From Clitopilus passeckerianus (taxonomy: Eukaryota > Basidiomycota > Agaricomycetes > Agaricales > Entolomataceae), in contig CALYLX010000113.1 in NCBI GenBank assembly GCA_944990035.1, positions 1 to 64,000 on the forward strand: DNA of 64,000 bases, read 5' to 3'. The position numbers were made by a program, and so were the translations under genes. Shown here piece after piece: positions 1 through 11,280 of the stretch (positions are counted from its first letter, which is position 1; every line of letters begins with the position of its first letter). The notes beneath the pieces were generated by a model. It was given only the letters and a program-made list of their open reading frames with translations. It made no database searches and was not told where the DNA came from.

Positions 1-789
1 AGTAAGGTAGGATTGGCGTGCAGCTTCAATTGATCTTCGGCTCAACCTTTTTCAGACAGGTGACATGAGAGCGATGATTGTGTAAATATTAAGGCCCATC
101 AGCCTTGTTCTTGAAGTAGGCGACGACGGCAGATGAGATATGGATGGATTGTTGTCGCAATAGTCGACAACCATCAACCAATCATTTAATGTGAGATTAT
201 CACAGTTATGACTTTTGATACACTTGGCTGATGTAGCTGGCGCCTGACCATTCGCGAGTTTCTTCAGCAGCTGCTTGTTTAGGTTTGTATGGCTTTGGAA
301 GGTCTCGAGGCTTGCCACGAGTGACTTGGGCATGGTTGAGAGTTGCTTTGCTGGAATTCAGGGTTCCTTATTTTTTGAAACATTTTCAAACATATTTCTC
401 CAAACTGAGCAGCCAATAAGGAGTGGAATAATGCACGGATCATGCCTTTTTGAAGCTCAGAGATGTAGTTACTGAAGCTGACCCTCACTCTACTAATGCA
501 TAATGTACAAAATAGGCTACACATTATTGAATATGAGAATTCGTGCATAAATTGGCGGTAACCATGTCCGTTCCAGGCTCGAGCTATGCATTACCGGCTA
601 TTATGCATGATTAGCTAATACACTATGAGATAGTCGACTGTAGTCAGAGGGAATATTTTCCTGATGGCCTAAGAACAAACAAGAACCAAATAGCCAGATG
701 CATTGGTATTGGCGCTTAGGCCGGGTGGCCATGGCCACAGCCACTTCGATCATCAAGCATTGAAAGCTTGATCAGGGACCACATTCTAT
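1..789. other. Gene-poor left edge
   Basis: No gene is clearly supported here. On the minus strand, bases 52-333 encode an open stretch of about 93 residues with the phrase LTLNDWLMVVDYCDNNPSIS, which looks like the helix-rich DNA-binding start of fungal DNA transposases. It has no partner catalytic domain in view and may run off the window. The rest is AT-leaning intergenic DNA upstream of the kinase gene that starts at 790. Confidence 0.3.
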
Positions 790-2629
790 ATGGCCACTAC
801 AAGAACAACTACTGCAGGCGCAGATATTGCGATGGACACCACCCGGGTCAGGTCTACGCTTCGACAAGGCGGATTACAAGCCTGGGAAAGGGAGCTCCTC
901 GGCAGCCCGGAAGTGAAGAGGAAGGCAACAGTGGCGCAGTTGTGTACGTCCCCAGTCTCTGTGAAGGAAGACCTTGGCTTCGAATGATGAAAATTTACCG
1001 CAGATTTTCTCGATTACTACTTTCAGGCACTCGGGTACTTGGCTGGTCGCAAGGAGCGACGCTTAAGATTTGATCAGGATACTGCTTCCCGCCGTGTAGA
1101 AGGCCTCGAGTACACCAAGGAATTTAAGTCATATTGTGGCAGAGAACGGGTACTGCTACGACGACGTCGCACGAAGCTCAAGGTCGACCAGTTTCATATA
1201 ATCGCTCAAGTCGGTCAGGGTGGATATGGGGAAGTCTACCTTGCAAGGAAGCAAGAGACCGGGGAAGTCTGTGCATTGAAGAAGATGAGGAAGAAGACCC
1301 TACATAAGATGGATGAGGTGCGAATCTGCCTGTATACTCAACGTTTACTGACCTAGACTATAGATTAGGCACGTACTAGTTGAACGCGACATTTTGACCG
1401 CCACCAAAACCCCCTGGCTCGTTCGACTACTTTACGCGTTTCAAGACTCCGAGCACGTCTATCTAGCGATGGAGTACGTCCCGGGTGGTGACTTCAGGAC
1501 CCTCTTGAATAACTCAGGGGTTTTGAAAGAAGAGCACGCTCGGTTTTATATCAGCGAAATGTTTGCTGCAGTTAACGAGCTGCACAAGTTGGGTTACATT
1601 CATCGAGATCTCAAACCGGAGGTATGTCTGTCTCTAGCGAACTAGGCTACAATCTAACAACAACTTTCCACAGAATTTCCTGGTCGATGGCACCGGTCAC
1701 GTCAAGCTCACGGACTTCGGCCTAGCGACAGGAGCGCTCAACCCGAAAAGAATAGAATCCCTTAAAATCAAGGTCATCTTATGCGACACACCTCCCGAAT
1801 CGATTTAACACATGCTTTTACAGCTTGACAAGGTCAAAGACAACCAGATAATTCAACGCTCAACTATGGAGCGTCGCTCGATCTATCGCTCGATCAGGAA
1901 TGAGGAACCTCGCTACGCCGATTCCATCGTTGGATCCCCTGATTATATGGTCATTACCACGTCACTCCGCAACTGTTAACTAAGGCTAACACTTATAAAG
2001 GCACCTGAAGTGCTTCGTGGCAAGCCTTACACCTCAGTTGATTACTGGTCACTGGGGTGCATCCTCTTCGAGTTTTTGGCTGGGTTCCCTCCTTTCACCG
2101 GTAGCAATCCAGAAGAAACATGGACCAATCTGAAGAACTGGACCAAGGTCCTGCGCCGGCCAGAGTACGACAAACCCGAAGATCTCATCTTCAACCTGTC
2201 TGATGTTGCATGGGATGCAATCACAAGGTCTGAAATCACTTTTCTATCAGGAGTTTTCACTAGCTAACTTAGTTGCAGGCTTATTGCTCACGCGAGCGTG
2301 AGGTTCTCCAACCTCTCTCAACTCAAGTCGCACCCGTTTTCACTCGAGTCAAGTGGGACGATCTTCGTTCCGTTCGAGCCCCATTCGTGCCAGTGCTGGA
2401 TTCCGATACCGATACAGGCTATTATGACGATTTCACCTCCGCCGAGGATATGGCCAAATATGCCGAGGTCAAAGAGAAGCAGATGAACGTAGAGAAAGTG
2501 CTGGAGAAGGAGGACCCACTCGATCGAGGAGTCTGGGTTGGATTCACGTTTGGGAAGAACGGTCCAGGTCTGAAGGCTAGTGGACTCGCGAACCATTACG
2601 ACGATGGAGCTTTAGCGACAATTTTCTGA
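790..2629 (+). CDS. dbf2: Dbf2/Sid2-type NDR protein kinase (AGC family), apparent 1-nt frame break near the 3' end
   Basis: Serine/threonine kinase of the NDR branch, which acts with Mob1 in the mitotic-exit/septation pathway. Seven exons: about 790-943, 1004-1317, 1364-1621, 1674-1772, 1824-1949, 2001-2227 and 2279-2629. The first junction joins AQL to [16 protein letters not shown]. Visible motifs are the glycine loop [11 protein letters not shown] lysine in CALKKM, HRDLKPENF, DFG in LTDFGLA, the T-loop [12 protein letters not shown], and the C-terminal extension [13 protein letters not shown] with hydrophobic motif WVGFTF. In the last exon the frame that encodes SQLKSHPF (to about 2340) does not continue into TRVKWDDLR; one extra base is needed at a four-T run. 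Summed exon length is 1529 nt, one short of a multiple of three. Corrected length would be about 509 residues, normal for the family. Either a sequence error or a damaged C-terminus. Confidence 0.9.
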
Positions 2630-3123
2630 TTCACCTTGAGCTGAAACGCCCTTGGAGAAATCTCTTATCAGATCCTTTCGTGTACACGCCTTCACATTCA
2701 TTACCTTCACGTCGGCATAGAAAGTGTCAAGCACCTATTCACTGTATTTCGGAACAAGTTGTACAATTATGCTATGCCGAGAGAGCGAAGATACAGACTA
2801 TCATCTATAAATCACAACAGGCTTTTAGCAGAGGGAAAGTAGATATGTAACAAGTGTAAGTAAAGGTATGTTCAAGTAGAAGAAGTCCGTAAAAGACAAG
2901 TGTCCAACAGTTCATGGCGTGTAGCTGATTAAACAGGGGACGAACGTAAATAGTTGACATAAAAGGAACGTCGTTGAAAAGGCATGAGTAAAAACATAGA
3001 AAGGCTTCGGTTCCAGTGTAGCAAGGCTTGAGGTATAAAGATGTCATGTGACCGTGCACAGAGTGAGTTCATTCCTAGGACATAAACTTCCGTGTCGTCA
3101 CAGAGAGGGTAAACGTGAGTTGA
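2630..3123. other. Convergent intergenic region
   Basis: This stretch lies between the 3' ends of the Dbf2-type gene (plus) and an unknown gene (minus). It should hold both 3' untranslated regions. I see no further gene or repeat in it. Confidence 0.5.
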
Positions 3124-4059
3124 TCAGACTCTCCGTGCAGGAATGCGGATGATATGGCGATGATCAGGGATTCTTGCGTCCCACCCATATTCTCGTGCCA
3201 GCTGACATCCAGACTGATGATTAGCTTAAATCCTGCCAATATTGGGTTCCGCTCACCTTAGGTCGTTTCTCAAAATCGTTGGCGTTGCAATCAGTAATCT
3301 CCGCCGATTTACGCTTCACTCGAAGCGTGATAGGTTCGAGCGTCTGCACCTCCTACGTTCGCAAAAATGATGTTAGTACACCGTTCTGGCAATGGAGGTA
3401 ATCTTGCAAAGAACTCACGGGTGTCAAGGGTCCTGCGGAAGAGTCTGCAGTGGACGGGGACGAAAGGGTGAGTCGTCTGAGTCGAACATCGACAAATCGT
3501 GGACCTTGATAGAGATGCCTTCCGACATGTATTGGTCGTGGATGGACCATTCTATCAGGGTTGCATCGATTGGGACATCAGCGGGAACAGGAGGATGCTG
3601 GATCTCTGCGGTACAGTCCTCGTCCATCGGGGTACCAATATCATCCTGAAGGGCGACGGAAGCTGAAGCCAGGCTAATGAAAGAGTAGGCGGACGCGGCA
3701 GAGAAGGCACTAGTAGTACCATTCGGTGTCGTCTTCGTCAACACGGTCGGGACAAGAGGTGAGAGGTGCTGGTGCTGGACCGAAGTCGATGAAGTCACGG
3801 AAATTGCTGGAGAGTATGCTTGCTCGATGATTGGAAGAGGGATCGTGCTAACATGGCGGTGATCGCAGGCTACGGCTTTCGCGACGTTGACGGTGAGGCC
3901 AAGCTTTTGAGCGCGAGTGCGGGCATGATGAGTGGGACTGTAGCTCTCGCGGATCTGTTCTGCAACACGTCTATAGTGGGAGTTGGCATCTCGGAGAATG
4001 CGTATTAGGTTGCGGACATGGTAGGACTGGAGAGGTGCAGAGTAAGCTTGAGAAGACAT
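3124..4059 (-). CDS. Unknown protein, three exons, apparent 1-nt frame break
   Basis: I do not recognise the family. Exons are about 4059-3419, 3352-3257 and 3201-3124. The first encodes MSSQAYSAPLQSYHVRNLIR followed by a Ser/Thr-rich middle and an acidic patch (MFDSDDSPF). The later exons read EVQTLEPITLRVKRKSAEIT and then LAREYGWDARIPDHRHIIRI before the stop. Introns have good GTGAG donors and CAG/TAG acceptors. To join the acidic patch to the frame used by the end of exon 1 (SSPSTADSSAGPLTP), one base must be added at a three-T run near 3461-3463; exon lengths sum to 815 nt, one short of a codon multiple. The corrected product would be about 271 residues. The basic block VKRKS could be a nuclear signal, but that is a guess. 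Confidence 0.55.
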
Positions 4060-7000
4060 GATTATGCAAGCGTGTAGAAATGAGACGTGGATATGTCAAG
4101 ATTGTGAGCTGGAAGCTGGAAGCAGGTCGTCGGGTCGTGAAGCACGCGCGGCGTGAATGATCCAAGAACAAAAGAAAAGAGACAGACTCGGACTGACAAG
4201 CAGGCGCGAACTATTAGACTCGGAAGATAGAAGATGAACGAGTGATGTTGGAACTCCAGCTCGGCGACCGTGAGTTATTATATGAGACTGGCTCTAGGAC
4301 CCACAGAAAGTCAGGTGCAGGCGATATTAACAATTACGAAACCAGGCAACCCTTTGTTCTTGTTCTTGGTAAGTTTAGTCTGCCCAAATCCGTCGATGCT
4401 TTTGTTCTTCGACTCGCTGCCTATTTGCCCCTTGGGGCTATATCATCCCGAATCCGAAGGATCCCCAATTTGATTGCCGAACAGTTGGATGAATCAATGA
4501 CTTAATGACAATTAGACGCCCAATCCTCGTCCCTCCAGTTTCCTTCCTTCTATCCGACGGTTCCACATGCCAGGGGTTTTAGGTGCAGCCCAAAGGTCAG
4601 GCTCGTGTACCACCAATAAGACTTTGTTTATGCACTCGCGTCCCACTATAAGGGGCACTTCACAATTTCTACGTCATCCACCCAAAAGCATACTCGTACT
4701 CAGCCTCTGTCAATGAGTTGCCAATCCGTTTTCGTAGAATCCCCCGCAACGACTCATTTCATCTCCTTAATGGAAACAAAGAGCCCCTTCACGGTAAATG
4801 TGGACCCCACGATTGCGGCGCTACATACATCCCTCTTGGTTTTCACCTTGGCGACGGAACATTTCCACGACATGAACGCAGCACGGACAGCAGCCAGATG
4901 AGATGAAGTCGCTCTTGCCTCCTCTCCTTCAAGCCGGCTGTTTGGCTTCTTGCGACTCGTAAACATAGCCCCAAGACCTCCAAGACAGATTGGCGCTCAA
5001 ATGCCACCTGGTAACTATGGTCCTGATCGTCAGTTTGCCCAAGTTTAGTAGAATATTTTCGCTTAGTTCCCCGACCTGACGGTGGCTTCTATGTCAAGAA
5101 TATAAGCCCTACTTATTCAGTATCTTCCTCGATGCCGTTGAGCAACGATTTGGTCCCTTCGTCGACAGGCACCGAGAAGTCGTAATACATTCGAGAGTCA
5201 ACCAATCAGGGTCTAACATTCGTTGCAGGCCTCGAGGTCAACGAAAGTCCAAAATGCTCCTTTATCAGAAGGAACTCTACTCTTCAATATACCCCACAGC
5301 CTTGAATTTTCGTTTGGGTGTACTTTGCTTGTAACGTATGCATCCATTTTTTGTTTATTCGGAGCAAGCGCCTGCGTGGACCCACAACCGTCCATATCGG
5401 TCCACAATGGGCCAAGGGGCACCAACGCCATCCATCCTATCTTGTCGCACGCAATTAGCCGCCACATCCTATCATGGAGCTTTGATGCCTCGTCGCTACC
5501 TCGCACGATATCGCGGTTGGATTCCTGTATCGTGTCGGGGGTGCCTTTCACGCCAACTAGGTAGCTGCCATCTGCTCGCTCTTCCCCACGAAGGTGTCGG
5601 TCCCTCCGACGCGGTAGCACATGGGGCGCTCGACGCGCTAATTATGTCCCCTGCGCAGATATGGTAAACCCGACTACCGTCTAGTGTTATGAATCTGTAC
5701 ACGGTTAAACCGGTACAAACATCCAAGTGTAGGCGTTTATTGTATATTCTCCTCCCGACAACCATGGATTAGGGGTGCGAGCCTCGGTTTTCTACTTGGA
5801 GACCCATGCAGACGGAACGATCTGTTGTGTACCATTTATTCACTCGGACGTAGCCGTTCGAATACTCTATATTAGCCCCGATTTGTGGATGATTGTGGAT
5901 CCAACATCGCAAATGCCTTGATAACTCAACAGGGGGATATGGTAATGCACACACTGTAAATTTAATTCTACAATGACAGCTCAGAATTGTCGTCCCATCA
6001 TTCACATCCTGCGTCAGTGGGCCCAAGGGCTCTCGGGGGTATTTATGGCCTTTTAAAGTGCTTTAGAGATATCTTCTCTACATGTCAGCGGCTCAAACGA
6101 TGAGAAGTCTCTGCGCGAGAAACCGACTTTGAAAATACCTAATGGAAGTTCCTTTCACATTTGGACGAGGGTTTACCTATTCGAACATCCGTAAATGCGC
6201 CACGGCCCCATGCCCTCAATCGGGAGGAGTTCGCAGAGTGTCATGTAAGACAAGTGCTCAGACCTCATCTTTACCGAAGAGATTCTTCAACGTCGTCTCA
6301 AAAATCTTTGACCTTTGACGAACGACTAACCAACATCCGAGCATTGGTGCTGGTCTGTCGGGCCTTCAGCACGAAATCTGCTCGTTGGCACGTGACATCA
6401 AAATTCACCTTGATCAAGAATTTCGGTGAGCTCAATCCAAGGCGTTCTCTTCGAGGAACTCAGTCGCAATGTCTGCGGCCCCCAGAGCCCATAAGATAGG
6501 TAATCAAGCACGCACTTGTACGAAATGGATGTCAATCTCACCGTAGAAATTATCAGGCTCACTGCTATTTTGCCCGACTTGCGGGACTCTATTGAACCTA
6601 CCGAAGGATGGCGAGGACACTGTTACTTGCGAGCAGTGCCAACACGAGGAGCCAGCATCTTGTGAGTGCTCTGCAAAGATCCCTCAAAATACACTTGCTA
6701 AGTAGTATAATTTGGTATCTTCTCTCCTGGCGTTCTTCACGTTCCTCACCAACCCAGCCTATGAGAACATAGAAATCATCACACATTCACACCCGGAAGC
6801 TTTCCCAAGTGCTTTGCACCAGAAACGAAAGGCTCAAACGAAACGGCACGAAACGGGAGATCAGGGAACATGGGTGCGGTCCACTTTCGCCTGCTTGCCA
6901 CCGCCTGCACCACGACTAAACCGAACCCTCCAAACAGGTTTCTGAAAAATGCCCATCGTGCGGCCACATGGGCGCTTGGTCGAAAGAAAGACAGGTGTGT

Positions 7001-7236
7001 TAGGGCATGCTCTTAGTCTAGACCTATGTTGACTCGGCAACAATAGTTACGCAGTGCAGATGAAGGGTCGACAATCTTCTATACGGTGCGTGTTCAACAG
7101 GGCTTTATTTTTGATTCTTCCGACTTAAAAAACCCCGATAGTGCGGGAGCTGCAAGCATGGATGGCGTGTCAATAACTGATCGTCTTTTCGATATGGTCT
7201 TCGTTGCCGGGACTGGGTATATTTTGGATCTATATA
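4060..7236. other. Gene-poor 3.2-kb interval with weak ORFs only
   Basis: No recognisable gene. A TATA-like CTATAAGG lies near 4647, about 65 bp before an ATG at 4713 that opens a 62-codon frame; its context looks promoter-like, but the peptide matches nothing I know. Bases 6161-6499 encode a 112-codon frame with the phrase IRALVLVCRAFSTKSARWHV, faintly like the helical part of basidiomycete F-box proteins, perhaps a decayed copy. Other open frames overlap on both strands, as expected for non-coding DNA. Confidence 0.3.
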
Positions 7237-7604
7237 TTACACGTTTACCCCGGCCGAGCAGAATAACACCACGACACCGAAACCTCCAAGGACGCTTGCT
7301 AGCGATGCAACTGCAGTTTCGCGGATGGGAAGCGCGGTTTTTGGGAGGCTGTGAATCGTATAAGATATGTACGGTAACAGGCAAGGATTTAGATTAACTC
7401 ACGTTGAAAAGTAGAATGCTAGTGCAAACGTGGAGGCCAGGAGGATGAAAGCCAGGTACGGCAAAAGCTCCACTGAAATTGCGGGTGAAAACGGTGGAAG
7501 CGATGCGTGAAGCGTCTACGCCATTGGCGCCAAGGAGTTTAGTATTGTCATGAGGAGCTTTGACTTGATATGAAACGTACCTTGACGCTGGCGTAGGAGC
7601 TCAT
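7237..7604 (-). CDS. ost5: OST5/TMEM258-like oligosaccharyltransferase subunit
   Basis: Small ER membrane subunit of the oligosaccharyltransferase complex, which attaches N-glycans to nascent proteins. Three exons, 7604-7581, 7515-7403 and 7348-7237, give 82 residues, the usual size. The first is only eight codons (MSSYASVK). The introns have GTACG/GTGAG donors and a clear ACTAAC-type branch point. The protein has two hydrophobic segments, LLPYLAFILLASTFALAFYF and VASLASVLGGFGVVVLF, and ends SAGVNV, matching the G-V/I-x-V end typical of OST5 and TMEM258. No long uninterrupted frame shows this gene; it appears only after splicing. It is divergent from the YOP1 gene with 168 bp between start codons, so both ER proteins may share a promoter. 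Confidence 0.8.
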
Positions 7605-7772
7605 GGTCGAGGAGAGGGTGGAGAAAGATTCACGTGATCGGTGACGAACAGCTTGTTCACACGTGTCTGTGCGCAATATCAAGAGGAAGCTCGCCTGACG
7701 ACGTTTTTCACATCTTCACGACCACACGACCTCCTCCACTCAACGAACCACCTTCTGTAACTTTAGCACACA
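7605..7772. promoter_or_regulatory. Shared divergent promoter of OST5-like and YOP1 genes
   Basis: Only 168 bp separate the two start codons. The interval contains a CACGTG palindrome at 7631-7636 and a related CACACGTGTC further along, both candidate sites for bHLH-type regulators. Shared control of two ER membrane genes is inferred from position alone. Confidence 0.4.
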
Positions 7773-8425
7773 ATGTCTGCCCAACAAAAGGTTCAGCAAC
7801 ACCCAGTATACCTTCAAGCACAGAATACTGTTCAACAGTACCACGCGCAGCTTGACAAGGAGGTAGGTTTCGTCATTGACCCCGTTTCCGACATTGACCA
7901 TTAAAACATGTCATGCAGCTTTCCAAGTATCCTGCCTTGAACAGATTCGAGCAGAACACTCAAGTCCCCAAGACTTACGCCGTTATCGGCGTTTCTACTC
8001 TCTTTGCTGTCCTCTTAGCCTTCAATCCCCTCGCCTCTCCCGTCTCCAACCTCGTTGGATGGCTCTTCCCGGCCTACCTCTCCTTTAGGGCAATCGAGTC
8101 ACCTTCTCCTCAGGATGATATTCAGTGGCTCACCTACTGGGTTGTGTTCGGCTTCTTCAACTTCATTGAAAGCTTTGCCCTCCGTCTAGTTCTCTACTAC
8201 GTCCCGTGGTACTTCGCTTTCAAAACCGCATTCATTGTCTGGCTCCAGCTCCCCGCTTTCCGAGTATGTTGCATGCAAGTCACACCGTTTTCTTACCCAT
8301 CTAATCCAATTTTACAGGGTGCTCAAGTCACCTACAACACTGTGCTCAAGCCCGTGCTTGCCAACATCAATAAGCAATCCACAGCTGTTGCACCCACTAC
8401 CTCCACCCACGAGCACGCTGAGTGA
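7773..8425 (+). CDS. yop1: YOP1/DP1/REEP reticulon-like ER-shaping protein
   Basis: Membrane protein of the TB2/DP1/HVA22 family, which bends ER membrane into tubules. Exons 7773-7862, 7919-8263 and 8318-8425 give 180 residues, as expected. The first exon is a hydrophilic N-terminus (MSAQQKVQQH). Then comes the family core: LSKYPALNRFEQNTQVPKTY, hydrophobic hairpins around VIGVSTLFAVLLAFNPLASP, the signature AYLSFRAIESP, and DDIQWLTYWVVFGFFNFIES. The tail AQVTYNTVLKPVLANI is the amphipathic helix region. All three introns keep frame with GTAGG and GTATG donors. Confidence 0.93.
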
Positions 8426-8883
8426 GCGTGCTCACGCCGCCTGAACTCCCCTATCTGAGTTCTCTCCGCTCTTGCTGCGACGGACGTTTTCCTCGGTTCA
8501 CCAATTATAGACCTTTCCTTCGTTCCTATTTTCTATGCCTCTTAGTTTGTGCTTGTCCTGTACCGTGTCGGCTACTTGGGCTCATTCTTCCCCTAATAAT
8601 CTAATCGTGTCTACGATATTTCACGTATACTATACAAGCAGTTGTTAACCGTGAATCAACCAATTGTGACGTTTTCAGTGCAAGTGACGCGTGGTATCAA
8701 AGAAAATGATGTAATTTGCCTGTTATAGGCACACCACCCACACTGCCTCAATATTTCCAACTTATCGTCATTGATATTCACTGACAGCATATTGTACAGT
8801 CCCAAGATATTAGAGTACATCCAACAACATGAATGATAAATATACAGTGATATGAGGTATTGGTGCCCAAAATGTCCTAATGC
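8426..8883. other. Convergent intergenic region
   Basis: Between the 3' ends of YOP1 (plus) and the Aurora kinase (minus). It should hold their 3' untranslated regions. No gene or repeat seen. Confidence 0.5.
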
Positions 8884-10269
8884 TCATGTCTCCGTGCTAC
8901 CTCGTGTGCTGCTTTTTGACCGGTATTTCACGATCCAAGGATGGGTCAACACTTGGGTAAGAGGTAGTCTTTTCTCCGGCTCGTATTGAAGTAGCTGGTG
9001 GGCATCGGCACGTCAGCGTAAGAACCATCTGAATATGGGATAGGGCTCACCTTTGCGATGAGGTCCTTCACATCCTCGGAGAGGGTAGCAGGGAACCTCA
9101 AGTCGACTTTAGCAATTCGTCGATAGGTGTCTGCAAGGTGAGGTTAGAACAAGGACTTTCCATCGAAGCCGAGTCACTGACTGGAGACGCTATCACGATC
9201 CTCAAAAGGCGGATTGCCGATCAAGAATTCATATGTCAGGACTCCGAGAGCCCAATAATCAACCTTCTCACTGTGTACCTTGCCCTCGACCATCTCCGGT
9301 GGAAGGTAATCAAGGGTACCACAAAGTGTCATCCGCCGGTTTCCGGGAGCATGTACGCTCCATCCAAAGTCGCCAATCTTGAGTTCCCCATTAATCCCGA
9401 GAAGCAGATTCTCAGGTTTGATGTCGCGGTGGATAACGTGCTTGCTATGAAGATACGACAGGGCATCTGCCATCTGGTCGATATAGCGAGATGCTCGTTT
9501 CTCGCTGAAGCATCCATACTTGCTGAGTTGCTTGTAAAGCTCCCCCTTGCCCGCAAACTCGAGCATGAGGAATATCCGCTTCGAGTCGTGGAAGTAGCCG
9601 TAGAGGCGGAGGATATTAGGATGTCGAAGATTCTGCTGGATCTCGATTTCGCGACGGATTTGCTTCTCGACCTTCGATTGTACGATTTCGGATTTGTAGA
9701 GCGTTTTGAGAGCAAGGATATACTTGGGTTCAGTTTTCGTGCGGACCATATAGACGCGCCCGAATTTTCCTTTACCCAGTGGCCTTCCCATGTCAAAATC
9801 GCTCAGGTGCCACTCACGGGTAGGTGATTTTCTGAGAATCAGTGTCAGGTCGACGAAACGAAAGCCGTAAGGACCTGGCCTACCTTGATGTACTTGATCC
9901 AAGGACAAGCTCTCTGGCAGCGTCGCCAGTCAAGACCTCGCCACGCTTTTCGTTCTCCAGTTCCAAGCCGCCGTCATATTTGCCTATGTCTATTGAAGGC
10001 TGAGCAGGAGCAGAGGTGTTTGTAGGTGAAGGCTGCCTAGAGCCCTCGGCATTGGCAGCATGCCTAAGGGAGGAGGGAGGATGCGCAGGTTTTGAGAAAG
10101 GGTTGGGTGCAGAGAATTTTGATAGGAGTTTTGCTACGTTGGTCTGGCTTGGCTGTTTTGAGTGAAGAGGCCGCGTACTGGAAGAGGAGGAGGCGGTTGC
10201 TTTGGTCGTTCCGTTTGAGTTGAGCTCCAGAGCTGCGATTTGTCTTGTTACGGCACCTATGGTTGCCAT
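8884..10269 (-). CDS. ark1: Aurora/Ipl1-family mitotic protein kinase
   Basis: Aurora kinase, catalytic subunit of the chromosomal passenger complex that corrects kinetochore attachment. Exons 10269-9884, 9831-9182, 9130-9051 and 8994-8884 give 408 residues with no frame problem. About 130 disordered Ser/Pro-rich residues precede the kinase domain. Motifs: glycine loop [12 protein letters not shown] lysine [21 protein letters not shown] in [12 protein letters not shown], and the Aurora T-loop [16 protein letters not shown]. The C-lobe ends [11 protein letters not shown] chose the ATG before ATIGAV at 10269; an in-frame upstream ATG at 10338 is possible but adds a sequence of unusual composition. 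A CACGTG element lies near 10413 upstream. Confidence 0.95.
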
Positions 10270-10460
10270 GTTTCTCTTCTGGGCCTTTGAGTACAAACAC
10301 TTGAGCACGGCTGAAGAATCCGTGGAATACGAGCACACGCAAAGAGGTTTCCCGCACTCACGTTGTCGAACAGTGAACTCGAACTTCGATCACGTCCATA
10401 AGGATGCCGAGCCACGTGACCAAGTACAGCATCTCCTTTTGTAGCACCGAGTCGCTTTTC

Positions 10461-10724
10461 TCAGGCGAAGAGATTCTCAAGCTGAAGCCTCCAGCTGTCA
10501 TCTTCATAATGAACGGAGCATCTTTTCATCCAGCTCTTCGCTTGTGAAGATGTTTGAAAACTGTGAAAATGGACTCCCAGGTGCTGCTCAAGTGCTCGGA
10601 TCTTAGCCAGAAGCGATGCTACTCTCACACAACCTAATACACGGCCAGTCGCGAACGCCCTCACAGGATATGTGAAACCGTTCCAGAGCCTTGAAACTGG
10701 TAGGAGGCAGACCAAGCCCGCCAT
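10461..10724 (-). CDS. Small unknown protein, possible mitochondrial leader
   Basis: An 87-codon open frame on the minus strand. It begins with an Arg-containing, acid-free stretch (MAGLVCLLPVSRLWNGFTY, then VRAFATGRVL) that resembles a mitochondrial targeting sequence with a cleavage-like RAFAT. It continues VASLLAKIRALEQHLG. I do not recognise the family. The start lies about 555 bp from the next gene on the right, and the stop about 190 bp from the Aurora start. It could be real, or the 5' exon of a longer gene, or chance. Confidence 0.3.
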   Translation of the reverse strand: MAGLVCLLPVSRLWNGFTYPVRAFATGRVLGCVRVASLLAKIRALEQHLGVHFHSFQTSSQAKSWMKRCSVHYEDDSWRLQLENLFA

Positions 10725-11280
10725 TTATGTAGCCTCCAGGCTCAGCCTATTTCCGTGCCTCCTGGATATTGGCTGAATTTAGGCAGTAATCTGATCTGCC
10801 AGTTGCTTGATCTGATTTTATATTTTTTTGATCCCATGCCATTACTAGGTTCCCAAACATAAGAACGTTTATCATATGCTCTATCGTGGCATCTCCTCCA
10901 GCTATCATAAGTGAGTGGGGTCAGATGAGGCGCGACCCACAATGCGCAACAGAAGTTTTGCTGACATCGAATGCTCCCCGCCTCAGAATCAACCCCAGCG
11001 GACTCGGCGTGCCTTATCTATATAGGATTTACCCCCGACTAGTCGATATCTCGCGACCAGGATTCCGTACACCTCCTAACGCCGTAGGTCAAATTAGTCT
11101 CCCGAACCCTTTAGGGTGATCAGGTGGCTTTGCGAGCCATCAAAGGTTTTATTCTCAAGTCTTCAAGTTCGCTTCTCACATTGCTTCCACATCCCCACCC
11201 CCACGTTGAAGCAACCTCTGTGTAACCGAGTCTAATACATTGCGTTCATTGAACGCACATTCTTCGGTTTTTCCTTGACG
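10725..11280. other. Intergenic, upstream of first UNC93-like gene
   Basis: No gene supported. This stretch holds the 5' region of the transporter gene that starts at 11281. Confidence 0.5.

Noticed and set aside
790..2629. CRISPR array, operon or prokaryotic island in the window
   Set aside because: All confident genes are intron-rich eukaryotic genes; no regularly spaced repeats with unique spacers and no ribosome-binding sites were seen.
9138..9827. 229-codon plus-strand open frame
   Set aside because: It is antisense to the Aurora kinase exon, which has full kinase motifs; the frame is a shadow.
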